NCBI GenBank assembly: GCA_036346405.1
Contig: CM070567.1
Span: 45,681,633-45,745,632, forward strand
Length of the DNA stretch: 64,000 nucleotides
Origin: Phyllostachys edulis
Lineage: Eukaryota > Streptophyta > Magnoliopsida > Poales > Poaceae
Direction: 5' to 3'
The translations under genes and the position numbers were made by a program. Each line of letters opens with the position of its first letter. Within the stretch, counting starts at the first letter, position 1. This document shows positions 35,026 to 48,100 of the stretch, in pieces. The notes below the pieces were generated by a model that was given only the letters and a program-made list of their open reading frames with translations, was not told where the DNA came from and searched no databases.

Positions 35026-37168
35026 TGTAACACCCCAGTCCTACAAGGGCCTGGAACGCTACTAAACTAACAGATTAACAAAGTTAAAATGGAAGATAAA
35101 ATAAATTCTAAATTTCGGCAGAACCTCCCCTGTATAGTAAGCTATACCGGAGGTTCCAACAACATAAGCAACAAGACAATAGTGAAATCAACAATTATCA
35201 GAATCCTCACCGAAGTATAATCTGATCTCAAGTAAACATATCAAAGGAAGAACTAAGTTCACGCATAGTACTTAACCAATCTTAACGGAGAAGGGTTTTC
35301 AGCCACAGCCAACCGGCATTATTACAATTCATCAATAATGAATGATTAAATCGAACTAAAATGAAATCCTAAACTTGATTAAAGTGAAGTGAAAGGGTAG
35401 TGTGTGTCTAATCCCTCCCCATGGAGCCAACCTCAATGATCACCTAAAAAAAACAACGCAAGAGTGAGTCCGAGACTCAGCAAGTACAGTAAGTAAATAA
35501 TACATACAACAACAATCCGTGGATAAGACAATATCATTGGGGAATATGAACAAATTGCAGAACAAGTATTTGAATAAATGCAATGGATGAATTGGATGGA
35601 ATGAAGGGACTACACACATGCATATACCGATATTACTGGTGACACACCCGTCGGTGTTCATCTAAGCCCGCACTTAACAAAGTGCGGGGATCCAAGCCCC
35701 GTACGAAGAACGTTTCGTACGGTGTCCCAAACTGCCCACATTGGAATGGTGGGTCTTACGTGCCCATACTGGAATTGATGGGTCTTATATAAGGATCCAC
35801 TCCCGTGGATGAAATATGAAATGTGGATGCTGTGTATGACATATGAATACTGAACAATAAGAAATATGCTCTCTATCATGGAGGTAACCACATGGATCGA
35901 ATACGAACATTTAAGTATCAACAAGGTACTTAGAAATACAATACCAACAGCAAGCATACAACATGTCATAATCCTAGGAACACTAAGGTACTTGCCTTCA
36001 GCGCTGCGACGCGTTAGTAGGCAATTGTGCTGCTCCCAAACCTGAAGCTTCACCTCCTAACAAACAAATAACTGAAATAAGGATACAACGAACACGACAA
36101 TACTAGATAACGTTCTACAATGCTCCCCCGGCGATTCAAAATTTAACTAGAACTCTAAACTGAAAATCAGCACATTCTGCCCTAAACCGCCCCTAGGCAG
36201 CAGCACGGTAAATGGCATAAATCTTGATCTAGAACTCCAAATGAGGTGAACCTAGTTTCTGTGGACTCTTAACTGACAAATCCACAATACTCTAGTTGAC
36301 AAGATAATTTGATTCGGCCAATTTAGTATGTTAACAAACAGATGAACTTTCAGCATGAAAACTGTCTAACAGAATAAATAGCAGCACTAAAACGATCATC
36401 ACTTTTAATCTATAACTCCGAATTGATCGTTCTTTAACAATCTGGAAAGTTTATAAAATTACCTACAATAACCTAGTTGGGTGAAAACCCAGATTCTTCC
36501 AATTACATTTTCATATTTTACGAAATAACAAAACAGATTAATCTCGTCAGAAATCTGGACAGCAGATACTAAATCTATCATAACTTTTGACTCGAGCGAC
36601 GGAATCAGGTGAAGTTGGTGGCCACAGAAATTTAAGAACATAATCTAGATATCTCTAGGAGATGGACAACTCAAATTCGGCTTCTAAGAACCCAAAATCG
36701 GCCGTGCAACCTACTGGACAGATCTGTTCAGATCGCAGCAGGAATTGATCTACTAAACATGGCAAAAACACATCTACTACGATCCAACCAGCAAAGAACA
36801 TCGATTGTTACCCTTGAAGACATCAATAGAACCCGCTGAAATCCTCAGAGACGCTCCTCTCCTCTTCTTCTCCTCTCTTCCTCTTCTTTTCTCCTTCACG
36901 GCGGCACCGAAGGGTTCTTCTCCTCCTCCTTCTTCTTCTTGGACAGCAGCAAGGAGGGGTGGCATCAGAGCGGCGGCGCCACCGTAGCAGCCTGTATGGT
37001 ACTGTAGCTACAGTAGCCCCTAGGGTTTTGGATGCCCCTAATGGGTTAAGGCTATGGGCCTTTGGCCCAAGATTTAATCCCCTTTACGTAAATTCTGAAA
37101 TTCCATTTTAAATCCCAATAAAATGGTTTGAAATTCAATTATAATTTTAAGATTGAACAGGTATTACA
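35026..37168 (-). repeat. 3' LTR of element E (2143 bp)
   Basis: It is bounded by TGTAACACCCC (plus strand, 35026) and GGTATTACA (37168) and nearly identical to 41627-43775. The T-rich GC block near 36840-37010 includes short CT-rich runs and repeated CTGTAGCTACAGTAG. Confidence 0.92.
35667..35810. repeat. Five-hairpin array in 3' LTR of E
   Basis: Five short hairpins follow each other: CCCGCACTT/AAGTGCGGG (35667-35688), CCGTACGAA/TTCGTACGG (35699-35722), CCCAC/GTGGG (35735-35753), CCCAT/ATGGG (35763-35782) and ATCCAC/GTGGAT (35795-35810). The first unit is introduced by TAAG and followed by GGATCCAAGCCC, like the GGGACCACAAGCCC spacer of element B. Confidence 0.88.
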
Positions 37169-37179
37169 TTCTACCCCTT
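37169..37179 (-). other. Polypurine tract of element E
   Basis: AAGGGGTAGAA on the minus strand lies directly before the LTR edge (37168). Confidence 0.82.
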
Positions 37180-40100
37180 AAACAGAATTCACCCTGAATT
37201 CTACTCAAAAGAATACCAACTGAACTTAACAACCATGAACACGCATCAGACATTAACAACTCGTTAAACCTCGCATGCGAAGTTTCCAAGTCCCAAGTCT
37301 CATCACGCTTAGACCATAGCGTATACCAACGTCTTACACCTCAACACTCATCTTGATCATATAGGTTATCTCAACACATAGGACACAAATGTAAGATCAT
37401 ACTCGTTGTGGCTCAATCGAAAACTCAAGCTTTGGACCTCTCGGTACTCACTCAAGATCAAGACATACCAGATGTTGCGTCACAGATGAACTCGAGACGG
37501 TCCTAGCAGACGCCAACTTTGAATCCCCACAACTAGGGAAAACAACCCAATGTACCTTGGGCTAACCTCTCCTTTCGGTACCAAACCACACAACATGTGC
37601 ATAGCACACGAAACTCTTGTTCCACCTCTCAATCGAACTCTCACCGTAACAAGGATCACCTCCTTTAAGATGGACCCACAACGGAACTTGCTTTGAACAA
37701 GCTCTATTGTAAACAGAGTCAACTGAAAGTAAAAGATTCTTATCGCAAACAGGCAATGCCAATTCCCCACAAAAAGGGTCAAATCCAACATCGAAGATTC
37801 ATCACGAAAGCCATTCCACTGTCCAATCAGGCAGTTTGCAAATGGACACCACGAAAGCCAAAGGAGAAATCACTTGAATGCCCAAATGAAATACTTCTTT
37901 TTATTCCGTCTGAATCGGAAAGAATCACACATGTCAACACAAATACCAACTCAAATTGCGGAAGACATTAGTCAACAACACAAAGCTCAAGCGAGAATAA
38001 AGAAAACGCTTCACTACCCAAGAAAACATCCTTTTTTCTCAGTTTCTCTTTTAGGAATAAAGTTTATTTCCAACCTTGGAATTCGAATTCATCGCATACC
38101 ACACGAGCTCAAACCTCTTAATTTAACATCCTCAAGTTATGCTTGAACTGAAATACATCATCCACACCTTTGTGGAGAGACTCTATTGATTCCATCAATA
38201 CTCTAGAAAACTCCTTCCATCGATTTAAATTAATTTGGCAGAAGGCACCCAAAGCACCTAAAAAAAATAGATCCCATGCAATCCCATCACCTCCAACTTT
38301 CAAGAATAACAACTCAAAATCCTCAGTACACACGCTCATGTAATACATCAGAAGGGTTCTATCAATGACCACTCCACTGATCAAGATTCGTCATTTTCTA
38401 CTTTCTCTACACACAAACATTGGACGACCAAAGGTCTAGCATAAAAATGCAAAGCCCAAATTTAACCTCCCAGTCCTCTACAACGAACCTCTCTTATAAC
38501 TGATAGAGAAATCATCAGATTACATCTCTAACATCCCCACAAATCTAACATACTCTCTCATTGACATCATCAGGAATCACCCACACATTATCGCAATACT
38601 TTCCAATTGCGTTACTCAATAAAATTGATCAAGGTTTCCGTACCTTCGATAATCCCCAACCTTTCAACATGAACTCAAGTTCGAATTTGTCTATACTATA
38701 GGTTCTCTTTCGATCAGTACCTCGCTCAGATTTATGAAGCCAAACATTCCATTTGAATCAACGTTCCTCCAAGAGGTACAGGTCAAAACCATTTCATCTT
38801 CTACTACTCCTCCAATAGCTTGGTAGCAAAATCTCACCACTACCATTACTTAACCACCACCAAACAGTTGCCAGATTACGCTTTGTAAAACTTTGTATCA
38901 CAAAACTGTTGATCCTTTCTCAAAAGAAAAAGGCGAACAAGGACAAGTTTCCTCACGCAGAAAACGTTGTTCTCACAAAAGCACGAAACCAAAAGAAATA
39001 TTCGATAATGGTGATCTTGAAAAACAAAAATTGAGTTCACAGTTGAAGGCACACATCACTCAAAAGGGAATAGCAAATAACAACCAATAAGAAAAAGACA
39101 TTACGATTGAAACTTGACATCTCTTGAGCGGAAAGAGCAGAAAGTTTAGAGACGCATTTTCAAATAACCATAAGAACTAATTAAGAACCAATACAATTCT
39201 TCAACATGTCATGTTTGCTCTAAACAGTTCAACTACACATGAAACATGAGATCTAAATGACCTTAGCCACCAAACTCAAACATTTTCATTTACGGATTTC
39301 ACGAAATGCAAGCGATTATTATCCTATTAAAGGAACCAACATAATTTTCTTTGATTGCAACCTCACGCTGCCAACTCGCACTAAAGAACCTTTAAGATTA
39401 AATCACACGAATCTCTTAAGAAGCAACAGACAAACCAATACCTCAATTTATTTTAAAAATTTTCAGCTACCGATGATTCATGAGCTCCAAAATATCACGA
39501 AAGCCAAACACGAATTTTCTCATTTGAACGATATCACCAAAGGCGATCAAATTACTACAAGTATTAACATCAAACTCACAACAACAATTAGAAAACACTT
39601 CGAAAGACCCACGTGAAAGAATGAGTTGATTCTTTCTCAAAAGAAGAGGCAAATTGAAACAATTTTCACCAACTAGAAAACCATTTACCACTCGCAATAA
39701 GCATAGGACCAAGGAAAGTAGTCAATTAAGCAATGAACTAGGAAAACATAAGGAAAGTCAACAATTGAGGGTACAAGTCCCACAAGAAGAGAATTCCAAA
39801 CCTCAACCCATAAGAACAAAACATTGCTTTTGAATCTTGAGGAACTCTCATGCAACGAATAGAAAGGGCATACACACTTCAATTGAGTGGTGCGTTACAA
39901 AGCTTGCCCCAACCTCAAATACTACGATTACACTTTTTCCTTTAATGAAGAAAACCATTTTTTCTTTGGTTACAACATCACCTGGTAACGTTAGCACAAG
40001 AGGAACATTTAAGACCAAATCACATGAACCACTTTTGAACCAATTGAACTTTCCAACATGTCACTATGTTCAAACCAATTTCAGCTACCACATAAATCAT

Positions 40101-41604
40101 GAACTCCAAAAGATTGCGAACACAAAATATGGAATATTTTCATTTACTCAATAACACGAGAGGCGCTCAAATTACTTTCTCTATAAGTGAATCAACATCA
40201 CTCTCACATTACCGATAATTGCTGGCGTCGAAATCATATACTTTTACCAAGAATCATCACACATTACTACTCCATCCTAAGACTTTCCAAAAGAACACAA
40301 ACCACAAGGTTGAAACAAAACTCTTTCAACAAGATGATACTAGAACATGACCATATCACAAAAGTACACCAATATTAATATCTTATTAGACTTCATCCAT
40401 TTAACTCTTACTGACGCTCAACGCCAAAATAGCACACACTAAATGTTGTCTAGCCACACAAGGGCACAATCATGATCCTACCTCTAATTGCAAACTCAAC
40501 AACAGTTATGACAATGGATTCAAGATTAATATTTACCAAGGCAACATTCGAACGCATCCTTAACTTAACCATTACTAGCGGTTAGAATAACCGAAGGAGG
40601 ACTTAGATTCCAATTCATCTAACACATTTAGCAGATTACTCGATCATAAAGATCAAACCGGTTCATCAACATTTCCACACTTCTTAACATCAATAGGTTC
40701 CAAACAGATGTGGACAACTCTTATCTAAAATTCATCATGTACCAAATACAATGACATTTCAAATTAATCAATTTTCCTTTCATGGATTCTAGTTAAGAAT
40801 AATCATGCACCACGCTACAGATCTAACTTGATAACTCAACCTTATCAATGAATTTCTATGTTTAACACCTCTCGCTTAAACATAACAGGACCTCACAAAA
40901 GGATTTTAACTCTTTTCGGAAAAAGAGGCATTAACTTCAACACTTGAAATAATCCAAAAGAAATACATAAAGCCAAAGTTTTCACATGTTAAAGAACTTG
41001 CAATGTAAAATCTCAAGATCCGTATACCAAGCTTAATAAATGAGTCATATTTTCCAATAAGAAGGGAAGAACTCCCATGAAAAGATAAATCTTACTGATA
41101 ACCGATGTTCATAAGAAACAACAATAGATCAGCAATCAGAAGAACAAGTAATCGTGTTATGGGACCAAGAAAGACCAATGAAAACCCATCAGAAGAAAAG
41201 TAAGCACTAACTCAAGAAAAGTTCATCAGCCGCAACTACTACTAGAATTTGCCAAGTTCAAGATCAAGGAAGAGAATAACTTTTCGAAAGAAACTCACCC
41301 TCAACACCCAAAACTATGGTATTCGGGGAGATACTACTCTATTCTTTTACAACGAATGGTGGTGTAACCTGGTAAAGCCTGTACACAACCACGACCTCAA
41401 ACTCTCAACATCACCCATAACCAACATAATCAATTATGAAAAAAAGATTATCTCACAACAATCATAGAATAATTTCATAGATATCGAGGATCATATAAGA
41501 TCATAGATTAACAATGCAACATAACGGGAACAGAAATGCATTGCTTAACCCATCCCATCCTCATCGCACAAGTGTGTCAATTTAATCTTTCAAATACCAC
41601 GGAC
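37180..41604 (-). pseudogene. Decayed interior of element E, with chromodomain-like remnant
   Basis: There is no ORF longer than about 120 codons. Near the 3' end the minus strand still reads LWSKRDETWDLETS (about 37262-37328), which resembles the chromodomain tail (LWS-x-RDE-x-TWE-x-E) of chromovirus integrases. Near 37541-37570 it reads VSPRYIGLF, like a GPY/F motif. These are in the right order before the polypurine tract. The remaining 4 kb is AT-rich and I could not place RT, RNase H or gag in it. Patches match the interior of element B. It may be a non-autonomous derivative that kept only the tail of pol. Confidence 0.45.
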
Positions 41605-41624
41605 CTAAAGCCCGCTCGATACTA
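41605..41624 (-). other. Primer-binding site of element E
   Basis: On the minus strand TTAGTATCGAGCGGGCTTT follows the 5' LTR. It corresponds to the intact TTGGTATCAGAACGGGCTG of element B, with mutations. Confidence 0.75.
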
Positions 41625-41626
41625 AT

Positions 41627-43775
41627 CAGAACACCCAGGTCCTACAAGGGCCCGAACGCTACTAAACTAACAGATTAACAAAGTTAAAATGGAAGACAAA
41701 ATAAATTCTAAATTTCGGCAGAACCTCCCCTGTATAGTAAGCTATACCGGAGGTTCCAACAACATAAGCAACAAGACAATAGTGAAATCAACAATTATCA
41801 GAATCCTCACCGAAGTATAATCTGATCTCAAGTAAACATATCAAAGGAAGAACTAAGTTCACGCATAGTACTTAACCAATCTTAACGGAGAAGGGTTTTC
41901 AGCCACAACCAACCGGCATTATTACAATTCATCAATAATGAATGATTAAATCGAACTAAAATGAAATCCTGAACTTGATTAAAGTGAAGTGAAAGGGTAG
42001 TGTGTGTCTAATCCTCCCCATGGAGCCAACCTCAAGGATCACCTAAAAAACAACGCAAGAGTGAGTCCGAGACTCAAGAAGTACGAGAAGTAAATAATAC
42101 ATACAACAACAATCCGTGGATAAGACAATATCATTGGGGAATATGAACAAATTGCGTAACAAGTATTTGAATAAATGCAATGGATGAATTGGATGGAATG
42201 AAGGGACTACACACATGCATATATGCAGTATTGTTTGGTGACACACCCGTCGGTGTTCACCTAAGCCCGCACTTAACAAAGTGCGGGGATCCAAGCCCCG
42301 TACGAAGAACGTTTCGTACGGTGTCCCAAACTGCCCACATTGGAATGGTGGGTCTTACGTGCCCATACTGGAATTGATGGGTCTTATATAAGGATCCACT
42401 CCCGTGGATGAAATATGAAATGTGGATGCTGAGTATGACATATGAATACTGAACAATAAGAAATATGCTCTCTATCATGGAGGTAACCACATGGATCGAA
42501 TACTAACATTTAAGTATCAACAAGGTACTTAGAAATACAATACCAACAAAGAAGCATACAACATGTCATAATCCTAGGAACACTAAGGTACTTGCCTTCA
42601 GCGCTGCGACGCGTTAGTAGGCAATTGCGCTGCTCCCAAACCTGAAGCTTCACCTCCTAACAAACAAATAACTGAAATAAGGATACAACGAACACGACAA
42701 TACTAGATAACGTTCTACAATGCTCCCCCGGCGATTCAAAATTTAACTAGAACTCTAAACTGAAAATCAGCACATTCTGCCCTAAACCGCCCCTAGGCAG
42801 CAGCACGGTAAATGGCATAAATCTTGATCTAGAACTCCAAATGAGGTGAACCTAGTTTCTGTGGACTCTTAACTGACAAATCCACAATACTCTAGTTGAC
42901 AAGATAATTTGATTCGGCCAATTTAGTATGTTAACAGACAGATGAACTTTCAGCATGAAAACTGTCTAACAGAATAAATAGCAGCACTAAAACGATCATC
43001 ACTTTTAATCTATAACTCCGAATTGATCGTTCTTTAACAATCTGGAAAGTTTATAAAATTACCTACAATAACCTAGTTGGGTGAAAACCCAGATTCTTCC
43101 AATTACATTTTCATATTTTACGAAATAACAAAACAGATTAATCTCGTCAGAAATCTGGACAGCAGATACTAAATCTATCATAACTTTTGACTCGAGCGAC
43201 GGAATCAGGTGAAGTTGGTGGCCACAGAAATTTAAGAACATAATCTAGATATCTCTAGGAGATGGACAACTCAAATTCGGCTTCTAAGAACCCAAAATCG
43301 GCCGTGCAACCTACTGGACAGATCTGTTCGTATCGCAGCAGGAATTCGATCTACTAAACATGGCAAAAACACATCTACTACGATCCAACCAGCAAAGAAC
43401 ATCGATTGTTACCCTTGAAGACATCAATAGAACCCGCTGAAATCCCCATGAGACGCCCTCTCCTCTTCTTCTCCTCTCTTCCTCTTCTTTTCTCCTTCAC
43501 GGCGGCACCGGAAGGTTCTTCTCCTCCTCCTTCTTCTTCTTGGACAGCAGCAAGGGAGGGGTGGCATCAGAAGCGGCGGCGCTACCGTAGCAGCCTGTAT
43601 GGTACTGTAGCTACAGTAGCCCCTAGGGTTTTGGATGCCCCTAATGGGCCAAGGCTATGGGCCTTTGGCCCAAGATTTAATTCCCCTTTTACAGAAATTC
43701 TGAAATTCCATTTTAAATCCCAATAAAATGGTTTGAAATTCAATTATAATTCTTAAGATTGAACGGGGTATTACA
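41627..43775 (-). repeat. 5' LTR of element E (about 2149 bp), with hairpin array at 42266-42409
   Basis: This is the second LTR copy, with the TGTAACACC end mutated to CAGAACACC. The five hairpins are repeated unchanged at 42266-42409. Confidence 0.92.
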
Positions 43776-43780
43776 ATAGC

Positions 43781-45072
43781 ATTCTTTTTAGCGCCTAAAA
43801 TTGAAGTGCCAACAAAATGAGCAATTATTTTACCATCCTTAGTCCTTTTAAGCATATAGCATAAGGGTAAGATGGAGTGTTACCCTTAGGACAATCTTGT
43901 TGCACATGTCCTATTTCCCGGCATTTATGACAATACTTACCATTTTGCCTCACAAATCTTGTGGGCATGTTTGCCGGCTTCTTACCTTTCTTAGGCACAT
44001 ACCCAAGACTTTCCTTGTTGAATGAGCACCTTTGCTCACTCAAAAGTTTGTCAAGAGTGGCCTTGCCCTTGAAGCATCTTTCCAAGCTCTTGCTTAGCTT
44101 GGTCACTTATTCTTTTAGCTCATTATTCTCATGAACAAGCTTTGAATCATTTTTCTCAACAATTTTATGGTAAGCATCAACACTAGAGCAACATAGGATA
44201 GCAAGTAGGTCATCACATGAAGTAGATGCATTAGTCTTAGCAATTTCTACACTAGGCATTTTATCAATAATATTGCATGTAATTCCTACACTAGAACAGA
44301 ACTTATGTGAATACTCTTGGATAAGCAAGTTGTGAGCTTCCTCAAGCTCCATATAAGAATCTTTTAGAGTATTGTATTCTTTATTTAAGACCTTATATTT
44401 TGATTTTTTTCCAAGATATTCATTTAAATCATTAAGCATATCCATTAATTCATCATAAGTTGGTTCATCACTAATAATGGATTTTATCTTATCTCCTTTT
44501 GTCATGAGGCAAGTAGGAGTGGAGAATAGCGATGGAGCTTCCTTAATGGCGATGCCAACTAGTCCCTTCTTCTTGGGGGACTCCTCTTCATCGGAGTCGG
44601 AGTCACTTGATTCATCATTTGAATCCTACTCTCCAATGTGGGCTTCATTCTTGCCGTCTTTGTGAACCTTCTTGAAGAGCTTCTTCTTGCCATTGTATTC
44701 CTTCTTCTTGAATGACTTGTTCTTGTCATCCTTCTTTTCGGGGCAATGAGAAGCAATGTGCCTCTTCTCTTCACAATTATAGCACCGAATGTTGCTATAA
44801 CGCTTCTTGTCACTTGAGGATTGCCCCTTCTTGTACTTGTCGAAGTTATAGCTTCTATTGGGGCGTCTCTTCATGACTCTCTTCATCCTTCTCACAAGGA
44901 GTGCATACTCCTCATCGGAATCTTCTTCTTCATCTTCATCATCACTTAATTCCGCTTTGGCCTTGAAAGCGGTGATCTCCTTCTTTGAGGAGGATGTCTC
45001 TAAGAGCTCTTCCTTGTCCTTCTTGAACAACTCATTTGTGATGAGGTTGCCCAAGAGCAGATGTCGTAGCAC
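43781..45072 (-). pseudogene. Gag of Sirevirus D (5' truncated)
   Basis: The first frame, 45072-44626, has LLLGNLITNELFKKDKEE, an acidic run, and the zinc knuckle CYNCEEKRHIASHCP, then a Lys-rich stretch. After an in-frame stop near 44625 it continues through 44505-44107 (a helical, coiled-coil-like region: DELMDMLNDLNEYLGKKSK...LEEAHNLLIQEY). After another stop it continues through 44106-43825 with a second knuckle, CHKCREIGHVQQDCP. The frame then runs into element E at 43776. Gag binds the genomic RNA and forms the particle. The N-terminal UBN2-type gag domain is missing, removed by the deletion joining D to the tail of C near 45075-45125. Confidence 0.85.
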
Positions 45073-45124
45073 TATCTTTAAAGGAAATCAAGACAGCAGA
45101 TGTTGTGTAATCTGTTAGAACCTT

Positions 45125-45186
45125 CCTATCCAGTTTTCGACCTACCCGGAATCTCGGGTCGAGATTCTTGTAAGGGGGGGAGGTTT
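45125..45186 (+). other. Remnant of element C 3' interior with polypurine tract
   Basis: GAATCTCGGGTCGAGATTCT (a short palindrome) and TTGTAAGGGGGGGAGGTTT precede the 3' LTR. The same arrangement, an ATCTCGGGACGAGAT-type sequence, a TTTTGTAAG spacer and a G-run, precedes the 3' LTR of element A. This is all that remains of C's pol end. Confidence 0.8.
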
Positions 45187-48100
45187 TGTAACATCCCAAA
45201 AAAATGGTGTGTGTTTCAAATGTAATAAAATGAGGATAAATTAAAACTTTTGATGCCTCATGATATCATTTAAAATCTTCTAGAATTTTCCCCTAGTAAT
45301 TTCTATTTCCAAAGAACAATGTTTCTATTGATGGAAATTGTTGTCCTTAAAAACTCCATGATCAAATATTGTGATCATCCTCTAGAAATATTTTTCCTAT
45401 CATCTTGATCATCCTAGCAACCTCTCTGAAAAATTTCATAATTTTTGGATTTTATTTGCTATTTCAAAAGAGCAAGTCAAACCAGTTTGAATTCTGGTCA
45501 AACCCCTAGCCCTGCAGCTTAAAAATTTCTGGAAAAATTACACAAGTTTTTCCTCTGGTCCAGCAAGCTTCCATAAAAATTTCAGAATTTTTGGAGCTCT
45601 GGAGCTACCTCCAAAAATTCCCAAACTTCTTAGCCTTTTTAAATCAAAACCTCAAGGCACTGTTCATCGGGTTCGGACCACACTCTGACTCGGGCTCTGA
45701 CCCGAGCCAACTTGGCTCGGCCCAACCATCTCACCCGCGCGTCACATGCAGCCGTCCAATCGCGCATCAACGGCCGCGATTGCATACCGCTTCACCAAGT
45801 TATAAAATCGCGTGCTGGCGTCGGCCGTTGGATCTCGATCAACGGCTTATGCCGACTTTTTCGCCTCGAGCTCATGGTCGCCAGTGTCTCTGCGTCATGA
45901 GACCCACCGTTAGTCCTGTCTCCTACCTCGGCTCATGGGCGAGAATCTGGCGCCACGCGCCAGCCAGCTCTGCCAGCGCCCGTCCCCGCCAGTCACGCCG
46001 TTCAAGACCGCCTGCCCACCTATCCGGGAGCGTTCCCACTTAACACCGCCTTCTTCTTCGTCCTTTGCCCCGCTCAAAACTCCCTCTTCCCCCTCCGAAT
46101 TGCTCACTTTCCCTCTCGGTGGCTGAGGGAAGGGAGGCAAGTTCTTCACCTCCTCTTCGGTAAGCACCCCACCTCGGCGCGCTTCCTCTTCCCCATTCGA
46201 CGCCTTATCCATTTTTTCTAACCGCAGCTCATGTTGTGGCTTGAAGGTCTTGATCCACCACCGACGCTCTCGGCGAACCCAGAGCGTGCACCCAAAGCCT
46301 TCGTCGTGCCGTTTTCACCCCAATGAGCTCCTTTCCATTTCTTTGTGCGTCACCTCATGTGCTAGGCTTCGAGGAGTAAAACCCCTCATCTAATTTCCCA
46401 AACGATTCAACAGGGTTGTCGGATTTGGGAGTTTTTTGTTTTCGGCCGAGGAACACTATTCCTCTTCTCCCTCTCTGGCCGGTAAGACATTTCCCGATTC
46501 CCTTGGTTTTCACCATCTAATCACCATCCTTAAGCTTTCTCATCAGCCTTTTGGCTCTCCCTTTACTCAGGCTGAGCTCTCCTCGGAAGCACCTCTCCCA
46601 CTGCCGCTGTTGTTCCCCGGCAGCCCGTCTCCGTCGAGCTCTTCCTCACCGCGTCATCTCGGTGAGCTCCTTACACCTCTGGGTCTCTCACGCGCGCGTT
46701 AGTTGGGTAAACACACCGTCGGGTTGCGTTGTGCCATTGTTGGCCGTAGAGCCCCACCGCCTCTTCGCATCGCGCCACCGCTTCACATCGTCCCGGGCAT
46801 CGCCGCCGGCACCGTCGTGTGCGCAAGGGTGCCAGGAACCTGTTGCGACCACTCACACGTGCTGCCATGGCCAGGGGCGACGGCGAATCGCCGGAGAACG
46901 GTCGGGCGGGAGCAGCTGCTGCGTGGCGCGTCCCGGCAGCTCCTGTAGCAAATGATTAGAGTTTAATCGCTGTGTTAAGCGTTGATCCCGGGGTAGATTT
47001 GGGTTTTAATGTGTAGTGTATCGCTGGCAGGTGGGCCATGGGCCGGTTAAGTGGTAGTTAAGTGGAAGTCTACGCTTTCCCTTAAGGAAAGCGTATTTCT
47101 TTTACACTTCAGTGGTAGAGTACGTTTCCCGGTTTGGAAAGCGTATTTCCGGCTTGGGTCTGGGTCAGGTTTGACCAGGTCAGAACTTGACCATGGCCCC
47201 ATTGGTCAGTGGCTAGGGCTAGGCTAGCCTGGGTATTAAAAGTATTGTAGGTTATTATAAATTCCGAAATGCTTTATCTGTGAACTGAAAATTGGTTAAA
47301 TTTCAAAATTACATAAGTAATTCATTTTAGCTCCAAAATTGATGATTCAAATTTTGTTAGTTTCCTTTTTAAATGTACTTTATTATAAAAATAGTTTGAA
47401 TCATGTTACTGTTCCAGAAAACACATTTGGCAAAATTACTTTAGGTTTAGCATTATTGTTGCACTACAAATTGCTCTAACTTTAAAAATGCATAAGTATT
47501 TATCTGTAACTCCAAATAGAGCAAACTCAATTTTGTTAGAATCCTCTGTTAGTATAGTTTAATGTAAAATAGGTTGTGAGCATGGTACTGTTTCTGAAAA
47601 CCTTATTTTGCTTGTAACTTGAGTACTACTTTCATAACTTGGAAAAATCATAGAAAATTCATCTTAGCTCCAAATGAGGTGAATCAAATTCCATTGTTCA
47701 TGTCATGAGGTACTCTTCCTACCATAAAAATTTCAAGTGCACCACTGTTCCGGAAATGTTCACCAAAATAATTAATTAGGATGAACAATAACCAGTGGCA
47801 ATTAAAATTGGATTTTCCTGAAATCTGGCATTCAAACTGTTATAACTTTTGCATAGAACATCCTATTAAATTATCTTATTGCTAAATTCATCTAAAATCA
47901 TGCTCTACCTTCTGTGAATTTTTCATAATTTTTGGACGAATTTGAATTTTTGTGTCTTTTTGGTGTTATTCGCTCTTATTGTGATTTCGATTTCTTTCGC
48001 TAGGTTCGAACGATACTATTGTTTGCGCGAGTGACCCTCTGCAGCAAGATAATCAACCTCAGAAAGGCAAGCAGTTTGATCATAAATGTCCTATTACTTT

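Larger units (their letters stand above)
35026..43775 (-). mobile_element. Element E: gypsy-type LTR retrotransposon with decayed interior
   Basis: Two 2.14-kb LTRs (35026-37168 and 41627-43775) flank a 4.46-kb interior. The minus-strand orientation is fixed by a polypurine tract (AAGGGGTAGAA) next to the 37168 LTR edge and a TTAGTATCGAGCGGGC primer site next to 41627. A perfect ATAGC duplication flanks the element, which split the gag-pol ORF of Sirevirus D. LTRs differ at few positions, so it is one of the younger insertions. Despite that, no intact gag or pol is found: it is either non-autonomous or copied from an already decayed parent. It is related to element B. Confidence 0.9.
26887..45100 (-). 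mobile_element. Element D: Sirevirus (Ty1-copia), 5' end deleted, split by element E
   Basis: On the minus strand the order is: gag with two zinc knuckles (45072-43781), [element E], protease-integrase (34936-33995), RT-RNase H (33993-31783), an extra ORF (30865-29127), polypurine tract, and 3' LTR (28610-26887). The extra downstream ORF, the GGGAGAGAT-type tract beside a TGAAAGCATCTAGGCCCC LTR start, and the two-knuckle gag point to the Sirevirus lineage. The 5' LTR, primer site and gag N terminus are missing. At about 45075-45125 the sequence passes directly into the 3' end of element C. The right boundary is approximate. Confidence 0.88.
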
